In this document: piece after piece, positions 1-7,688 of the stretch | Layout of the letters: every line of letters begins with the position of its first letter | How positions within the stretch are numbered: the stretch's first letter is position 1 | Assembly (NCBI GenBank): GCA_905182355.1 | Contig: CAJJBH010000035.1 | Coordinates: forward strand, 24,295-88,294 | Source of the DNA: an uncultured Paracoccaceae bacterium | Lineage (GTDB): Bacteria; Pseudomonadota; Alphaproteobacteria; Rhodobacterales; Rhodobacteraceae | Direction: 5' to 3' | Length of the DNA: 64,000 bases | Made by a program: the position numbers and the translations under genes | Notes under the pieces: generated by a model | What the model saw: only the letters and a program-made list of their open reading frames with translations | Database searches by the model: none | What the model was told of the DNA's origin: nothing

Positions 1-146
1 TCGTGATATGCGCCTTTTTGGGAAGCAGAGTAAGCGCCGCCCCAAGATACGATTGTCAATTCAGATGACATGTGACCGTCGGCGTTAACCATGCCAGCCG
101 CAACTGTAAGGGCCGTCGTAGCCAACAATGTTTTGGTTAGTTTCAT
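1..146 (-). CDS. ABC transporter substrate-binding protein, N-terminal part only
   Basis: This gene runs off the left edge, so only about 48 codons are visible. From ATG at 146 a Sec signal peptide is seen (MKLTKT, a hydrophobic core, likely cleavage near VNADG). It is followed by ELTIVSWGGAY, the opening strand typical of spermidine/putrescine-type (SBP_bac_8-like) periplasmic binding proteins. A GGAGA ribosome-binding site precedes the start. It lies 107 bp downstream of an ATPase gene on the same strand, so the two probably form one importer operon whose permeases lie outside the window. Its substrate cannot be told from this fragment; a polyamine or similar small cation is an inference from family. 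Confidence 0.75.
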   Translation of the reverse strand, partial: MKLTKTLLATTALTVAAGMVNADGHMSSELTIVSWGGAYSASQKGAYH

Positions 147-253
147 ATGATGTCTCCGTTGTTTTTACCCGGGTTTATTTTGAGGCTGGGGTACGGGCTT
201 GTTCCCAACCTCTTATTCATCGCGGCATGAGTGTTGCGCGACGTATTATACCG

Positions 254-1354
254 CTACGCGTCGAGCGCGCGGCAATCCTCTGCCAACCAACCGATGTCGA
301 TTATTTGGCCTGGCGTCAAACGTACCTGATCGGGCGCGTTGCGTGTTTTGATGACAAAATCATCTTTGCCAGCCACACGAAGGCGTGTGCGGAAAATATC
401 ACCCATATAGATGAATTCCAGCACTTCGGCTTTCAGCGTGTGCGCGTCTGGCTGCAGACGTGACTTGTCCATCTCAACCCGTTCTGGACGGATGGAAACA
501 CGTGTGCGTTGACCTGCTTGGGCTACGTTAATCGGCTTGGCATCAATCAGGTCGCCATTGTCCAACTGAACAAGTGCAACGCCACCTTTGATTTCCTTAA
601 CAACACCTTCAAGGGTGTTATTTTCACCGATGAATTGCGCGACAAAGCTGTTTTCAGGTTCTTCATACAACTTATCCGGTGGAGCCAATTGCTGGATGCG
701 ACCATCGTCAAACACTGCAACGCGATCTGACATTGTCAGCGCTTCGGTTTGGTCATGGGTCACGTAAACCGTGGTGATGCCCAGCTCGTGCGCCAATTTT
801 GTAATCTCAAACTGCAAGGTTTCGCGCAGCTGTTTGTCCAAAGCACCAAGCGGCTCATCCATAAGAACCAGTTCAGGTTCAAAGACCAAGGCACGCGAAA
901 GGGCGATCCTCTGTTGCTGACCGCCAGACAATTGCGAAGGACGACGTCCTGCAAAGTCCTGCATCTGAACCATTCCAAGAGCGCGCATAACTTTTTCTTC
1001 ACGCTCGGACTTGCCGATTTTGCGGACTTCCAATGGGAAGGCAAGGTTTTCAGCTACCGTCATGTGTGGGAACAAAGCGTAGTTTTGGAACACCATGCCA
1101 ATGCCGCGTTTGTGCGGTGGGATGTTATTGATCGAGGTGCCACCAAGACGAATATCGCCGTGGGTTGCTGTCTCGAAACCTGCAAGCATCATAAGGCAGG
1201 TGGTTTTGCCAGATCCTGATGGGCCAAGCATAGTCAGGAATTCACCACGAGGCATCGAAAGGTTCAAATCTTTGACGACTAGATTAACGCCGTCATAGCT
1301 TTTCTGAACGCGTTCAAATTCAACAAACGCATCGTTGTTTTTAGTATCCGCCAA
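254..1354 (-). CDS. ABC transporter ATP-binding protein, PotA/spermidine-putrescine type
   Basis: Cytoplasmic ATPase that energises a small-molecule importer. Visible motifs are Walker A GPSGSGKTT near residue 44, Q-loop FQNYALFPH, signature LSGGQQQR, Walker B LVLMDEP and the switch His in VYVTHDQ. They are followed by a C-terminal TOBE-like domain of about 110 residues, as in the PotA/MalK class. I prefer a TTG start at 1354, because GGGGAG lies about 7 bases upstream and the protein then opens ADTKNNDAF just before the ABC fold. An ATG at 1417 would add 21 residues with no good ribosome site. It is followed on the same strand by the partial binding-protein gene. It is distinct from the potFGHI set at 6.5-10.5 kb, so this window holds two related importers. 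Confidence 0.88.
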   Translation of the reverse strand: MADTKNNDAFVEFERVQKSYDGVNLVVKDLNLSMPRGEFLTMLGPSGSGKTTCLMMLAGFETATHGDIRLGGTSINNIPPHKRGIGMVFQNYALFPHMTVAENLAFPLEVRKIGKSEREEKVMRALGMVQMQDFAGRRPSQLSGGQQQRIALSRALVFEPELVLMDEPLGALDKQLRETLQFEITKLAHELGITTVYVTHDQTEALTMSDRVAVFDDGRIQQLAPPDKLYEEPENSFVAQFIGENNTLEGVVKEIKGGVALVQLDNGDLIDAKPINVAQAGQRTRVSIRPERVEMDKSRLQPDAHTLKAEVLEFIYMGDIFRTRLRVAGKDDFVIKTRNAPDQVRLTPGQIIDIGWLAEDCRALDA

Positions 1355-1626
1355 GTGTGGCTCCCCGAAATGATCCGCGATTTTTCGCGTGTGTTGGCGA
1401 TTAGTAAACGCAGGCACCTTCAGTTTTGCAACCTGATAAATTTAGTAACCCTACAAAAAAGGCCGATTCACTTATGATTGTTGGCAATTTGCCTGTTTGA
1501 CCCGCGTTCCACGAAACAATTCTTAAAAAAACGTCAACTGAACAGTCGATCCAGTAAGCGATTGTTCAGTGAAATCCGTCAAATTCCCCAAAACACCACA
1601 ATCAATGCCGTAATAAAGGGGTCACC

Positions 1627-2702
1627 ATGTCTCAAAATTTGCCGAATCTTAGCCTGCCGCTTATGCAAGCCTCGCAAGCACAAAAGCACGTCACACATAA
1701 TGAGGCGCTGAATATCCTGGACACGGTTGCCCAGCTTAGCGTGCTGAGCAGCAGCGTTTCCACACCACCGATTGCACAAGATGGCGACCGCTATTTGGTG
1801 CCTGCAGGTGGAACAGGGGACTGGTCAGATCAAGAAGGGACAGTTTCGTTGTTTGACGGAAATGCTTGGCTGTTTTTTGCACCATCTGTTGGCTGGTTGG
1901 GTTTGATCAATCGATTGGTGATTACCTGTATTTCAACGGCATTGGTTGGGACGAGCTGCCCAAAGATACCGAACTGGCGAATCTTCAAAATGTCGGGATC
2001 AACACAACGGCGGATGTGATCAATCGGTTTAGCATCAGTGCGTCTGCAACGCTGTTTTCACACGAAGGGGCAGGCCATCAGATCAAGGTGAACAAGGCAG
2101 GGGTTAGTGACACTGCCAGTCTATTGTTTCAAAGCAATTGGTCAGGCTGTGCGGAAATGGGCCTGAACGGGTCGAACAATTGGTCGCTTAAAATCAGCCC
2201 TGATGGGTCGACTTGGCAAGATGCGCTTAGCTTTGATGCGGCAAGTGGTGCGGTATCGGGTGTGTCAGTTCAATCCGGCCCAACCGATACAACAGAGGGT
2301 CGATTGATGCGTGCGGATTATGGGTATGGGCCGGGCAATGTTGTGGGAACTGTTGCGCAAGTTGGTGGGGTACCAGCCGGTGCGGTCATTGAAAGTGGCA
2401 GCACGGTTGATGGGAATTACACAAAGTTTGCCGATGGTTCTTTGATCTGCACATCCATGGTGATTTCTTTAGATGTGAACGTTAGCGCCGGTGCGTTGTT
2501 CAAGTCGACATTACAAACCTGGACATATCCAAGCGTATTTATCACGGCCCCTACGGTTGGGGGTGGGAATGTCAGCGATGTGGAAAACTTATGGATCACC
2601 GCGGGGCAGGCGGGTGTCGCAGATTGCAGCGCGGTTGCGTTTGGCCATGCCAGTGCAACAGGTGCTTCGTTCACTTTGATGGCAATTGGTCGCTGGTTCT
2701 GA
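1627..2702 (+). pseudogene. DUF2793 domain protein, disrupted by one frameshift
   Basis: The N-terminus (PNLSLPLMQASQAQKHVTHNEAL) carries the hallmark of DUF2793, a family of unknown function frequent in Rhodobacterales and often linked to phage-like or cell-surface proteins. The frame starting at 1627 reads well to about GWLG near 1902 and then goes out of phase, ending at 2019. The sensible continuation (FDQSIGDYLYFNGIGWDEL and on to 2702) lies in the -1 frame. One base is therefore missing, or two added, close to 1890-1905. Joined, the product would be about 357 residues, with a Gly/Ser/Thr-rich C-terminal half. It stands alone between the importer and a hydrolase gene. It may be a genuine pseudogene or a sequencing slip; no programmed frameshift signal is obvious. 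Confidence 0.75.
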
Positions 2703-2764
2703 TTTTGATTTCTGATTTCGCCTGATATGGTGTGGTCGCAGATTGGACGCAAAAGGACCGATGA

Positions 2765-3943
2765 ATGATTGCCAAACGATTGCCCTTTGATCAGGCCGAA
2801 TATGATCGCCGCTTGTTGATGACACGTATGGCGATGGCGCTTGCTGGATTGGACGCGCTGTATGTCAGTGATCCGTCGAATATGGCGTGGCTGACGGGCT
2901 ATGATGCTTGGACGTTTAACGTTCATCAAGGGGTAGTTGTTCTACAGGACGCTGACCCGATTTGGTGGGGCCGCGATCATGATTGCGAAGGCGCGCGGCG
3001 CACCGTTTGGATGCCAGATGCCTGTGTGATTGGATATGTGGATGGTTTCGTTCAATCGACGCAGCAGCATCCAATGGAGGACCTGGCCCGCCATCTGGAT
3101 GGCATGGGTGTCCAGAACCTTGGCGTTGAAATGGACAACTACTATTTCTCGGCCAAGGCGTTCTCGGTTCTTTTGCAGACCTTACCTAACATTGGTTTCG
3201 CTGATGCGACGGGCATGGTGAACCTGCAACGCCTGATAAAGTCTGCGCCAGAGATTGCGTTTATGCGCAAAGCCACCGCGATTTCTGAGCGGATCATCGA
3301 GGGGTTTATTGAACGTGTCGACGTTGGTGTCCCTAAGAACGCGGTGATTGCCGAAGTGTACCGTGATGCAATGCGTGGGGTCGAAGGTGCCGGGGGGGAT
3401 TACCCTGCAGTTGCGCCAATGTTGGTGTCTGCGTTGGATGGTGCTGCGCCCAATTTGAATTGGAATGAAGAGCCATTTGTTGCAGATAAGGCCACGACCC
3501 TTAAGATTTCAGGATGCTATCGTCGGTATCATGCGCCGCTGACACAGACGATATTTCTGGGAACACCACCCGATCAGATGAAACGGATCGAGGCTGCAGT
3601 CGTAGATGGGTTAGAGGCCGGGATTGATGCCGCTCATGCGGGCGAACCTGCCAGCAATGTGGCAAATGCGTTGGCGGGATCAATGGAACGTGCGGGGTTT
3701 GAGTGGTCTGGCCGATGTGGCTATCCAGTTGGATTAAGCTATCCACCAGATTTGGGTGAACGCACGATTTCTCTGTGGGCGAACGACGATAGTGTATTAG
3801 AGCCAAACATGACGTTTCAAATCACGTCAGGGCTTTGGATCGACGGCTTTGCGGTCGAGATCGCGGAATGCATTCGTATCACGCAAGACGGTGCCGCAGA
3901 GGTATTCAGCAACCGACAAAAAGGGATCATTGTGAAGGCGTGA
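2765..3943 (+). CDS. doeA: M24-family (creatinase/prolidase fold) hydrolase, ectoine hydrolase DoeA-like
   Basis: A 392-residue pita-bread enzyme: a creatinase-type N-terminal domain (about 1-165) and an M24 catalytic domain (about 170-390). The stretches WLTGYDAWTFNVHQGVVV, GCYRRYHAPLTQT and GRCGYPVGLSYPPD fit the DoeA/EutD branch, which opens the ectoine ring to N-acetyl-diaminobutyrate. The Asp pair that binds metal in true prolidases is not evident in the GCYRRYH segment, as expected for creatinase-like members that work without metal. AAAGGA lies upstream of the start. The usual doeB/doeC/doeD or ectoine-uptake partners are not adjacent, so the substrate is an inference. A generic Xaa-Pro peptidase or creatinase relative is the alternative. 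Confidence 0.65.
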   Translation: MIAKRLPFDQAEYDRRLLMTRMAMALAGLDALYVSDPSNMAWLTGYDAWTFNVHQGVVVLQDADPIWWGRDHDCEGARRTVWMPDACVIGYVDGFVQSTQQHPMEDLARHLDGMGVQNLGVEMDNYYFSAKAFSVLLQTLPNIGFADATGMVNLQRLIKSAPEIAFMRKATAISERIIEGFIERVDVGVPKNAVIAEVYRDAMRGVEGAGGDYPAVAPMLVSALDGAAPNLNWNEEPFVADKATTLKISGCYRRYHAPLTQTIFLGTPPDQMKRIEAAVVDGLEAGIDAAHAGEPASNVANALAGSMERAGFEWSGRCGYPVGLSYPPDLGERTISLWANDDSVLEPNMTFQITSGLWIDGFAVEIAECIRITQDGAAEVFSNRQKGIIVKA

Positions 3944-3956
3944 ACCCTTGATGGGT

Positions 3957-4193
3957 GGCGGGGGGCTGTCTGCCCCCAAGGCGCTGCGCACCTCCCCCGA
4001 GGATATTTTAGGCCAAAAGAAAATGGGGGACACCAATCAAGACATCCCCCATAAAAGAAACCTTAGCTTCTTCCGGCACGGCCATCGGCGTCCCAGCCTG
4101 TTCCGCCTAAATATAAGACACCAATGTGGTTAATATTCCGTTGTTTCTTTTGGCCGAAAATATCCTGGGGAGTTTGAGGGGCTAGCCCCTCAT
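3957..4193. repeat. Paired intergenic repeat, two inverted copies of a Roseobacter-type element
   Basis: The 263-bp gap between the DoeA-like gene and the convergent aminotransferase holds two related arms in inverted orientation. The left arm (about 3957-4021) has a G/C-rich hairpin (GGGGGCTGTCTGCCCCC), then CTCCCCCGAGGATATTTTAGGCC and AAAAGAAA. The right arm (about 4143-4193) is its reverse complement in outline: TTCTTTTGGCC, GAAAATATCCTGGGGAG, then AGGGGCTAGCCCCT. Elements of this shape sit between genes in many Rhodobacteraceae genomes. A third, diverged copy is at about 50978-51043. Function is unknown; a REP-like or terminator-like role is plausible. Confidence 0.65.
4015..4052 (-). terminator. 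Intrinsic terminator downstream of the aminotransferase gene
   Basis: Read on the minus strand, an 8-bp perfect stem (ATGGGGGA pairing with TCCCCCAT, at 4045-4052 and 4023-4030) closes a 14-base loop and runs into TTTCTTTT. It lies between the two repeat arms, about 155 bp past the aminotransferase stop codon. Confidence 0.55.
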
Positions 4194-4206
4194 TGCTGTT
4201 ACCAAA

Positions 4207-5604
4207 TTAACTTGCAGCCTTTAGTAGACCCAAGTCTTTCATCTGCACATAAGCTTCATCCAGTGCGGTCCGGGCGCGTTGCCCCAGCAAGGTGATTTCT
4301 TCTGGCGTAATGACCAATGGTGGCGAGATAACCAGTCGGTCATATACATGGCGCATGATCAGGTTGTTGGCAAAGCTGCGCTCGCGACACATGAAGCCCG
4401 CTGTTCCAGCATCAGCTGCAAACTTGGCGCGGGTTTCTTTGTTAGGCGTAAGCGCAAGGGATGCCATCATGCCGATGATTTTAGTTTCGCCAACCAGGGG
4501 GTGGCCGCCTAGCCCGTTCCACATTTCCGCAAGCGCTGGGCCCGCGACATTGCGCACGTGATCCAGCACATTCTCATCTTGAAGAATTCGTAGGTTTTCC
4601 AAAGCAACTGCTGCTGCGACGGGGTGACCAGAATACGTATATCCGTGATTGAATTCGCCGGAATTGATCACTGCGGCAACTTCGTCGGACACTATCGATC
4701 CGCCGATGGGTTGATAGCCAGAGCTGAGGCCCTTGGCGATTGTCATGATGTCGGGCCGAATGCCGAGGGTTTCTGATCCAAACCAATTTCCGGTCCGTCC
4801 AAACCCACAAATGACTTCGTCTGCGATCAGCAGTATTTCGTATTTATCACAGATACGCTGGATCTCTGGCCAGTAGGTGTTGGGCGGAATAATAACGCCG
4901 CCTGCACCTTGGATCGGCTCTGCGATGAACGCGGCGACACGGTCTTCACCCATTTGCAAAATCGCCGCCTCAAGTTCCTGTGCGCAAGCCAGACCGAAAT
5001 CTTCTGGCGTAGCATCACCGCCTTCAGCCCACCAATGGGGTTGATTGATGTGCATAATGTCAGGGATCGGCAGACCGCCTTGTTCGTGCATTGGTGTCAT
5101 GCCGCCAAGTGATCCCGAACCAACAGAAGACCCATGATAGGCGTTTTTGCGACTGATAATAATGGATTTGGTCGGCTTGCCTTTCATCGCCCAATAGGTG
5201 CGCACCATCCGCAGATTGGTGTCATTCGCCTCGGATCCCGACCCTGCAAAGAAGACTTGGTTCAGATGGTCTGGTGCAAGAGATGCGATCTCTTTCGCCA
5301 GCGCAATTGCGGGCACGTGCGTTGTCATGAAAAAGGTGTTGTAGTAAGGTAGTTCTTTCATCTGGCGCGCCGCCACGTCGGCCAGTTCTTCGCGGCCGTA
5401 GCCGATGTTTACGCACCAAAGCCCCGCCATGCCGTCAAGGATTTCGTTGCCTTCACTGTCGTGCAAATAGACGCCATTGGCCCGTGTAATGATCCGCGCA
5501 CCTTTGGCCGCCAAATCGTCGTTTGTTGTGAAAGGGTGCATGTGGTGCGCGGCATCTAGGGCCTGCAATTCTGCAGTCGGGAGGTGGTTGGTAATTGCGG
5601 ACAT
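4207..5604 (-). CDS. Class III pyridoxal-phosphate aminotransferase, putrescine/omega-amino acid type
   Basis: Transfers an amino group from a terminal amine (probably a polyamine or omega-amino acid) to pyruvate or a similar keto acid. The class III signature is intact: GSGSEANDTNLRMVR, AYHGSSVGSGSLGG, FIAEPIQGAGGV, the PLP-contacting LLIADEVICGFGRTG and the Schiff-base Lys in TIAKGLSSGYQP. I choose ATG at 5604 (465 residues) because AGGAAAG lies 7 bases upstream; a TTG five codons earlier overlaps that site. It is downstream of a GntR regulator on the same strand and near a complete putrescine-type importer, which favours a SpuC-like putrescine-pyruvate aminotransferase. Taurine, beta-alanine or other omega-amino substrates cannot be excluded. 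A palindrome centred on TGATCA lies 58 bp upstream. Confidence 0.88.
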   Translation of the reverse strand: MSAITNHLPTAELQALDAAHHMHPFTTNDDLAAKGARIITRANGVYLHDSEGNEILDGMAGLWCVNIGYGREELADVAARQMKELPYYNTFFMTTHVPAIALAKEIASLAPDHLNQVFFAGSGSEANDTNLRMVRTYWAMKGKPTKSIIISRKNAYHGSSVGSGSLGGMTPMHEQGGLPIPDIMHINQPHWWAEGGDATPEDFGLACAQELEAAILQMGEDRVAAFIAEPIQGAGGVIIPPNTYWPEIQRICDKYEILLIADEVICGFGRTGNWFGSETLGIRPDIMTIAKGLSSGYQPIGGSIVSDEVAAVINSGEFNHGYTYSGHPVAAAVALENLRILQDENVLDHVRNVAGPALAEMWNGLGGHPLVGETKIIGMMASLALTPNKETRAKFAADAGTAGFMCRERSFANNLIMRHVYDRLVISPPLVITPEEITLLGQRARTALDEAYVQMKDLGLLKAAS

Positions 5605-5661
5605 AAGACTTTCCTTCAAAGGGCTGGCCCTTGATAGGGTCCACTTTCAACGTGGTGTAAG

Positions 5662-5675
5662 AATATGATCATATT
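5662..5675. promoter_or_regulatory. Perfect palindrome, candidate GntR operator upstream of the aminotransferase
   Basis: AATATGATCATATT is a perfect 14-bp palindrome between the GntR gene and the aminotransferase start. Its core TGATCA recurs in two palindromes in front of potF (6474-6481 and 6493-6500). The shared core around a FadR-type GntR gene suggests one regulator acting on both arms. This is inference from symmetry only. Confidence 0.45.
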
Positions 5676-5716
5676 ATTTCAAGTCAATTTTAAACCGTCG
5701 AATCGCACATGAAGAT

Positions 5717-6421
5717 TTATTTTGCCAGTGCTGACATGATCTGCACCATGCCTTGTTGAACATCACCTGACATTGCCACACCTGCTGCATTTACATCGCG
5801 ATCATCCAATGCCTGCAATAGCTCGTGATGTTTGTCTGGCAGATTTTGAGTTCCAAAACGCCCGCAGACAACCCGTAGGGATGGGCCGAACCGCAACCAC
5901 AAGCGATCAGCTGCATCCGCCATAATTGGTGCATTTGCACCTGCATAAATATTTGCATGAAACGCGTGATTTTGGCGAAGATACCCGAAAACATCCCCCA
6001 TTTCGATTGCGGTATTCAGCAGTCCGTCGATCAGGCGAAGTTTGGCAATACCCTGTGCATCGACGTGTTCCGTAAAGCGCCGCGTCAATTCGGGTTCTAA
6101 AGAAAGCCGCATAAACTCAAGCTCTTGAACGCTGCTTTGGGTCAGTTCGGGGACAGTCACACGCCGGTTGCCATGCATTTCTAACGCCCCTTGCGACACA
6201 AGCCTGCGCAGCGCCTCGCGCACTGGCGTTATGCCCGCATCCAAAAGTTTGGTCAGCCCCTGGATTGTGACTGCTTGTCCTGGAGTGAGTTCACCGAACA
6301 AAATGGCATCCCGCAGGCGCAAGTAGACCGCCTGATGCGTCGGGATTTTTGCAGTTCCGATTTCCGAAATTTTTGTAGGTTTCTTGAGCATCAGCTGTCT
6401 ATTAGTTCCGGTTTTGGGCAA
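5717..6421 (-). CDS. GntR-family transcriptional regulator, FadR subfamily with FCD domain
   Basis: A 234-residue DNA-binding regulator. The N-terminal winged helix spans about residues 28-90 (AVYLRLRDAILFGELTPGQ, then GITPVREALRRLVSQGAL). The C-terminal all-helical FCD ligand-binding domain spans about 100-225 (ELEFMRLSLEPELTRRF, HAFHANIYAGAN). FCD proteins usually bind carboxylates or amine-derived acids and release DNA. It is divergent from potF and upstream of the class III aminotransferase, so control of polyamine uptake and transamination is the natural reading. Repeated TGATCA palindromes flank it on both sides. Confidence 0.88.
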   Translation of the reverse strand: MPKTGTNRQLMLKKPTKISEIGTAKIPTHQAVYLRLRDAILFGELTPGQAVTIQGLTKLLDAGITPVREALRRLVSQGALEMHGNRRVTVPELTQSSVQELEFMRLSLEPELTRRFTEHVDAQGIAKLRLIDGLLNTAIEMGDVFGYLRQNHAFHANIYAGANAPIMADAADRLWLRFGPSLRVVCGRFGTQNLPDKHHELLQALDDRDVNAAGVAMSGDVQQGMVQIMSALAK

Positions 6422-6473
6422 TATAAGCTTATTAGCTTGCGTGGTTTAATTTGTCATGGAACCATATGAAGTC

Positions 6474-6500
6474 TTGATCAAACATGCAAAACTTGATCAA
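6474..6500. promoter_or_regulatory. Tandem TTGATCAA palindromes upstream of potF
   Basis: Two copies of the perfect 8-bp palindrome TTGATCAA lie at 6474-6481 and 6493-6500, 19 bp apart, about two helical turns, so they face the same side of the DNA. They sit 49-75 bp before the potF start and 53-79 bp before the GntR start, in the divergent promoter region. They are candidate operators for the adjacent GntR protein. Confidence 0.5.
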
Positions 6501-6548
6501 ATTAATCGAAGTCGGGAACAACCCGACCCGAAACCACGGGAGAATACC

Positions 6549-7631
6549 ATGAAATATATGCTAGGCACCGTCGCCGTATTGGCGATCACATCCGCCGCAG
6601 CACTTGCCGAAGAAGTTCGGGTTTATAACTGGTCCGACTATATCGATGAAGAATTGCTGACGAAATTTGAATCTGAAACTGGCATCAAGCTGATCTATGA
6701 CGTTTTCGACAGCAACGAAGTTTTGGAAACCAAAATGTTGGCGGGTTCATCCGGCTATGATGTAGTGGTTCCATCAGGTGAATTCTTGCAACGTCAGATC
6801 ACCGCAGGTGCTTTTCAGCCGCTTGATATGTCAAAGCTGCCAAACGCCGCTAATCTTTGGGATGTGATCAAAGATCGCACAGCCCAATATGACGCAGGCA
6901 ATACGCACTCTATCAACTACATGTGGGGCACGACTGGCCTTGGCGTGAACACGGGTAAAGTGGCTGAAGCCTTGGGTGACGACGCGCCGATTGGTTCGCT
7001 TGAATTGGTGTTTAATCCTGCAAACATGAAAAAACTGTCTGAATGTGGGGTTCACTTCTTAGACGCCCCATCAGAAATGATCCCTGCTGCGTTGAAATAC
7101 ATCGGGGAAGATCCAAACACACAAGACCCCGATGTGATCAAAAAGGCCGAAGCCATGTTGGCTGGCGTGCGTCCCTACATCACAAAATTCCACAGTTCCG
7201 AATATATCAACGCGCTTGCCAACGGTGACATCTGCGTTGCCTTCGGTTGGTCCGGTGATATTCTTCAAGCCCGCGATCGTGCAGCTGAAGCTGAAAATGG
7301 TGTGAACATCGCATACAACGCCCCATCCGAGGGTGCGCTGATGTGGTTTGACCAAATGGCGATTCCGGTGGACGCGCCAAATCCTGATGCTGCGCATAAG
7401 TTCTTGAACTTTATCATGGACGCGCAGAATATGGCAGATGCGTCAAACTACGTTTATTACGCCAACGGCAACAAAGCCTCGCAAGAGTTTTTGGTTGAAG
7501 ACGTAATTGGTGACACAGCGATTTATCCAGACGCCGCAACACTGGAAAACCTGTACACAAAATCACCATATGCACAAAAAGTGCAGCGTGTTGTGACACG
7601 TATGTGGACCAAGATTAAGTCAGGTACCTAA
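6549..7631 (+). CDS. potF: Putrescine-type ABC transporter periplasmic binding protein
   Basis: Periplasmic receptor of a polyamine importer, 360 residues. A Sec signal peptide (MKYMLGTVAVLAITSAAALA, cleavage before EEVRVYNW) leads into VRVYNWSDYIDEELLTKFE and YDVVVPSGEFLQRQI, features of the PotF/PotD family. Aromatic and acidic residues fitting the polyamine cleft appear in NWSDYID and in VAFGWSGDILQA. I choose ATG at 6549, preceded by CGGGAG, because it gives a clean signal peptide; an upstream in-frame ATG at 6456 would bury it. It is first in a potF-potG-potH-potI order, with a stem-loop after it that may let the receptor be made in excess. Substrate assignment to putrescine rests on family resemblance and the neighbouring aminotransferase. 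Confidence 0.88.
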   Translation: MKYMLGTVAVLAITSAAALAEEVRVYNWSDYIDEELLTKFESETGIKLIYDVFDSNEVLETKMLAGSSGYDVVVPSGEFLQRQITAGAFQPLDMSKLPNAANLWDVIKDRTAQYDAGNTHSINYMWGTTGLGVNTGKVAEALGDDAPIGSLELVFNPANMKKLSECGVHFLDAPSEMIPAALKYIGEDPNTQDPDVIKKAEAMLAGVRPYITKFHSSEYINALANGDICVAFGWSGDILQARDRAAEAENGVNIAYNAPSEGALMWFDQMAIPVDAPNPDAAHKFLNFIMDAQNMADASNYVYYANGNKASQEFLVEDVIGDTAIYPDAATLENLYTKSPYAQKVQRVVTRMWTKIKSGT

Positions 7632-7641
7632 TCTAAATCTA

Positions 7642-7667
7642 AAGGGCGCGGCATACGTCGCGCCCTT
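7642..7667 (+). promoter_or_regulatory. Stem-loop between potF and potG
   Basis: A perfect 9-bp stem, AAGGGCGCG with CGCGCCCTT, closes an 8-base loop 10 bases past the potF stop. No T-run follows. It is probably an mRNA-stabilising or partial-termination hairpin that raises potF over the downstream genes, a common arrangement for binding-protein genes. Confidence 0.55.
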
Positions 7668-7688
7668 CCCCCTAATTAAGGATTACTT

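Noticed and set aside
1627..2702. Prophage or gene-transfer-agent cluster around the DUF2793 gene
   Set aside because: No capsid, portal, terminase or tail genes are adjacent; it stands alone.
4063..4206. Open minus-strand stretch continuing past the aminotransferase stop
   Set aside because: It has no start codon or ribosome site and simply reads through repeat DNA in the same phase.
7642..7667. Full intrinsic terminator between potF and potG
   Set aside because: The stem is strong but no T-run follows and the downstream genes clearly belong to the same importer.
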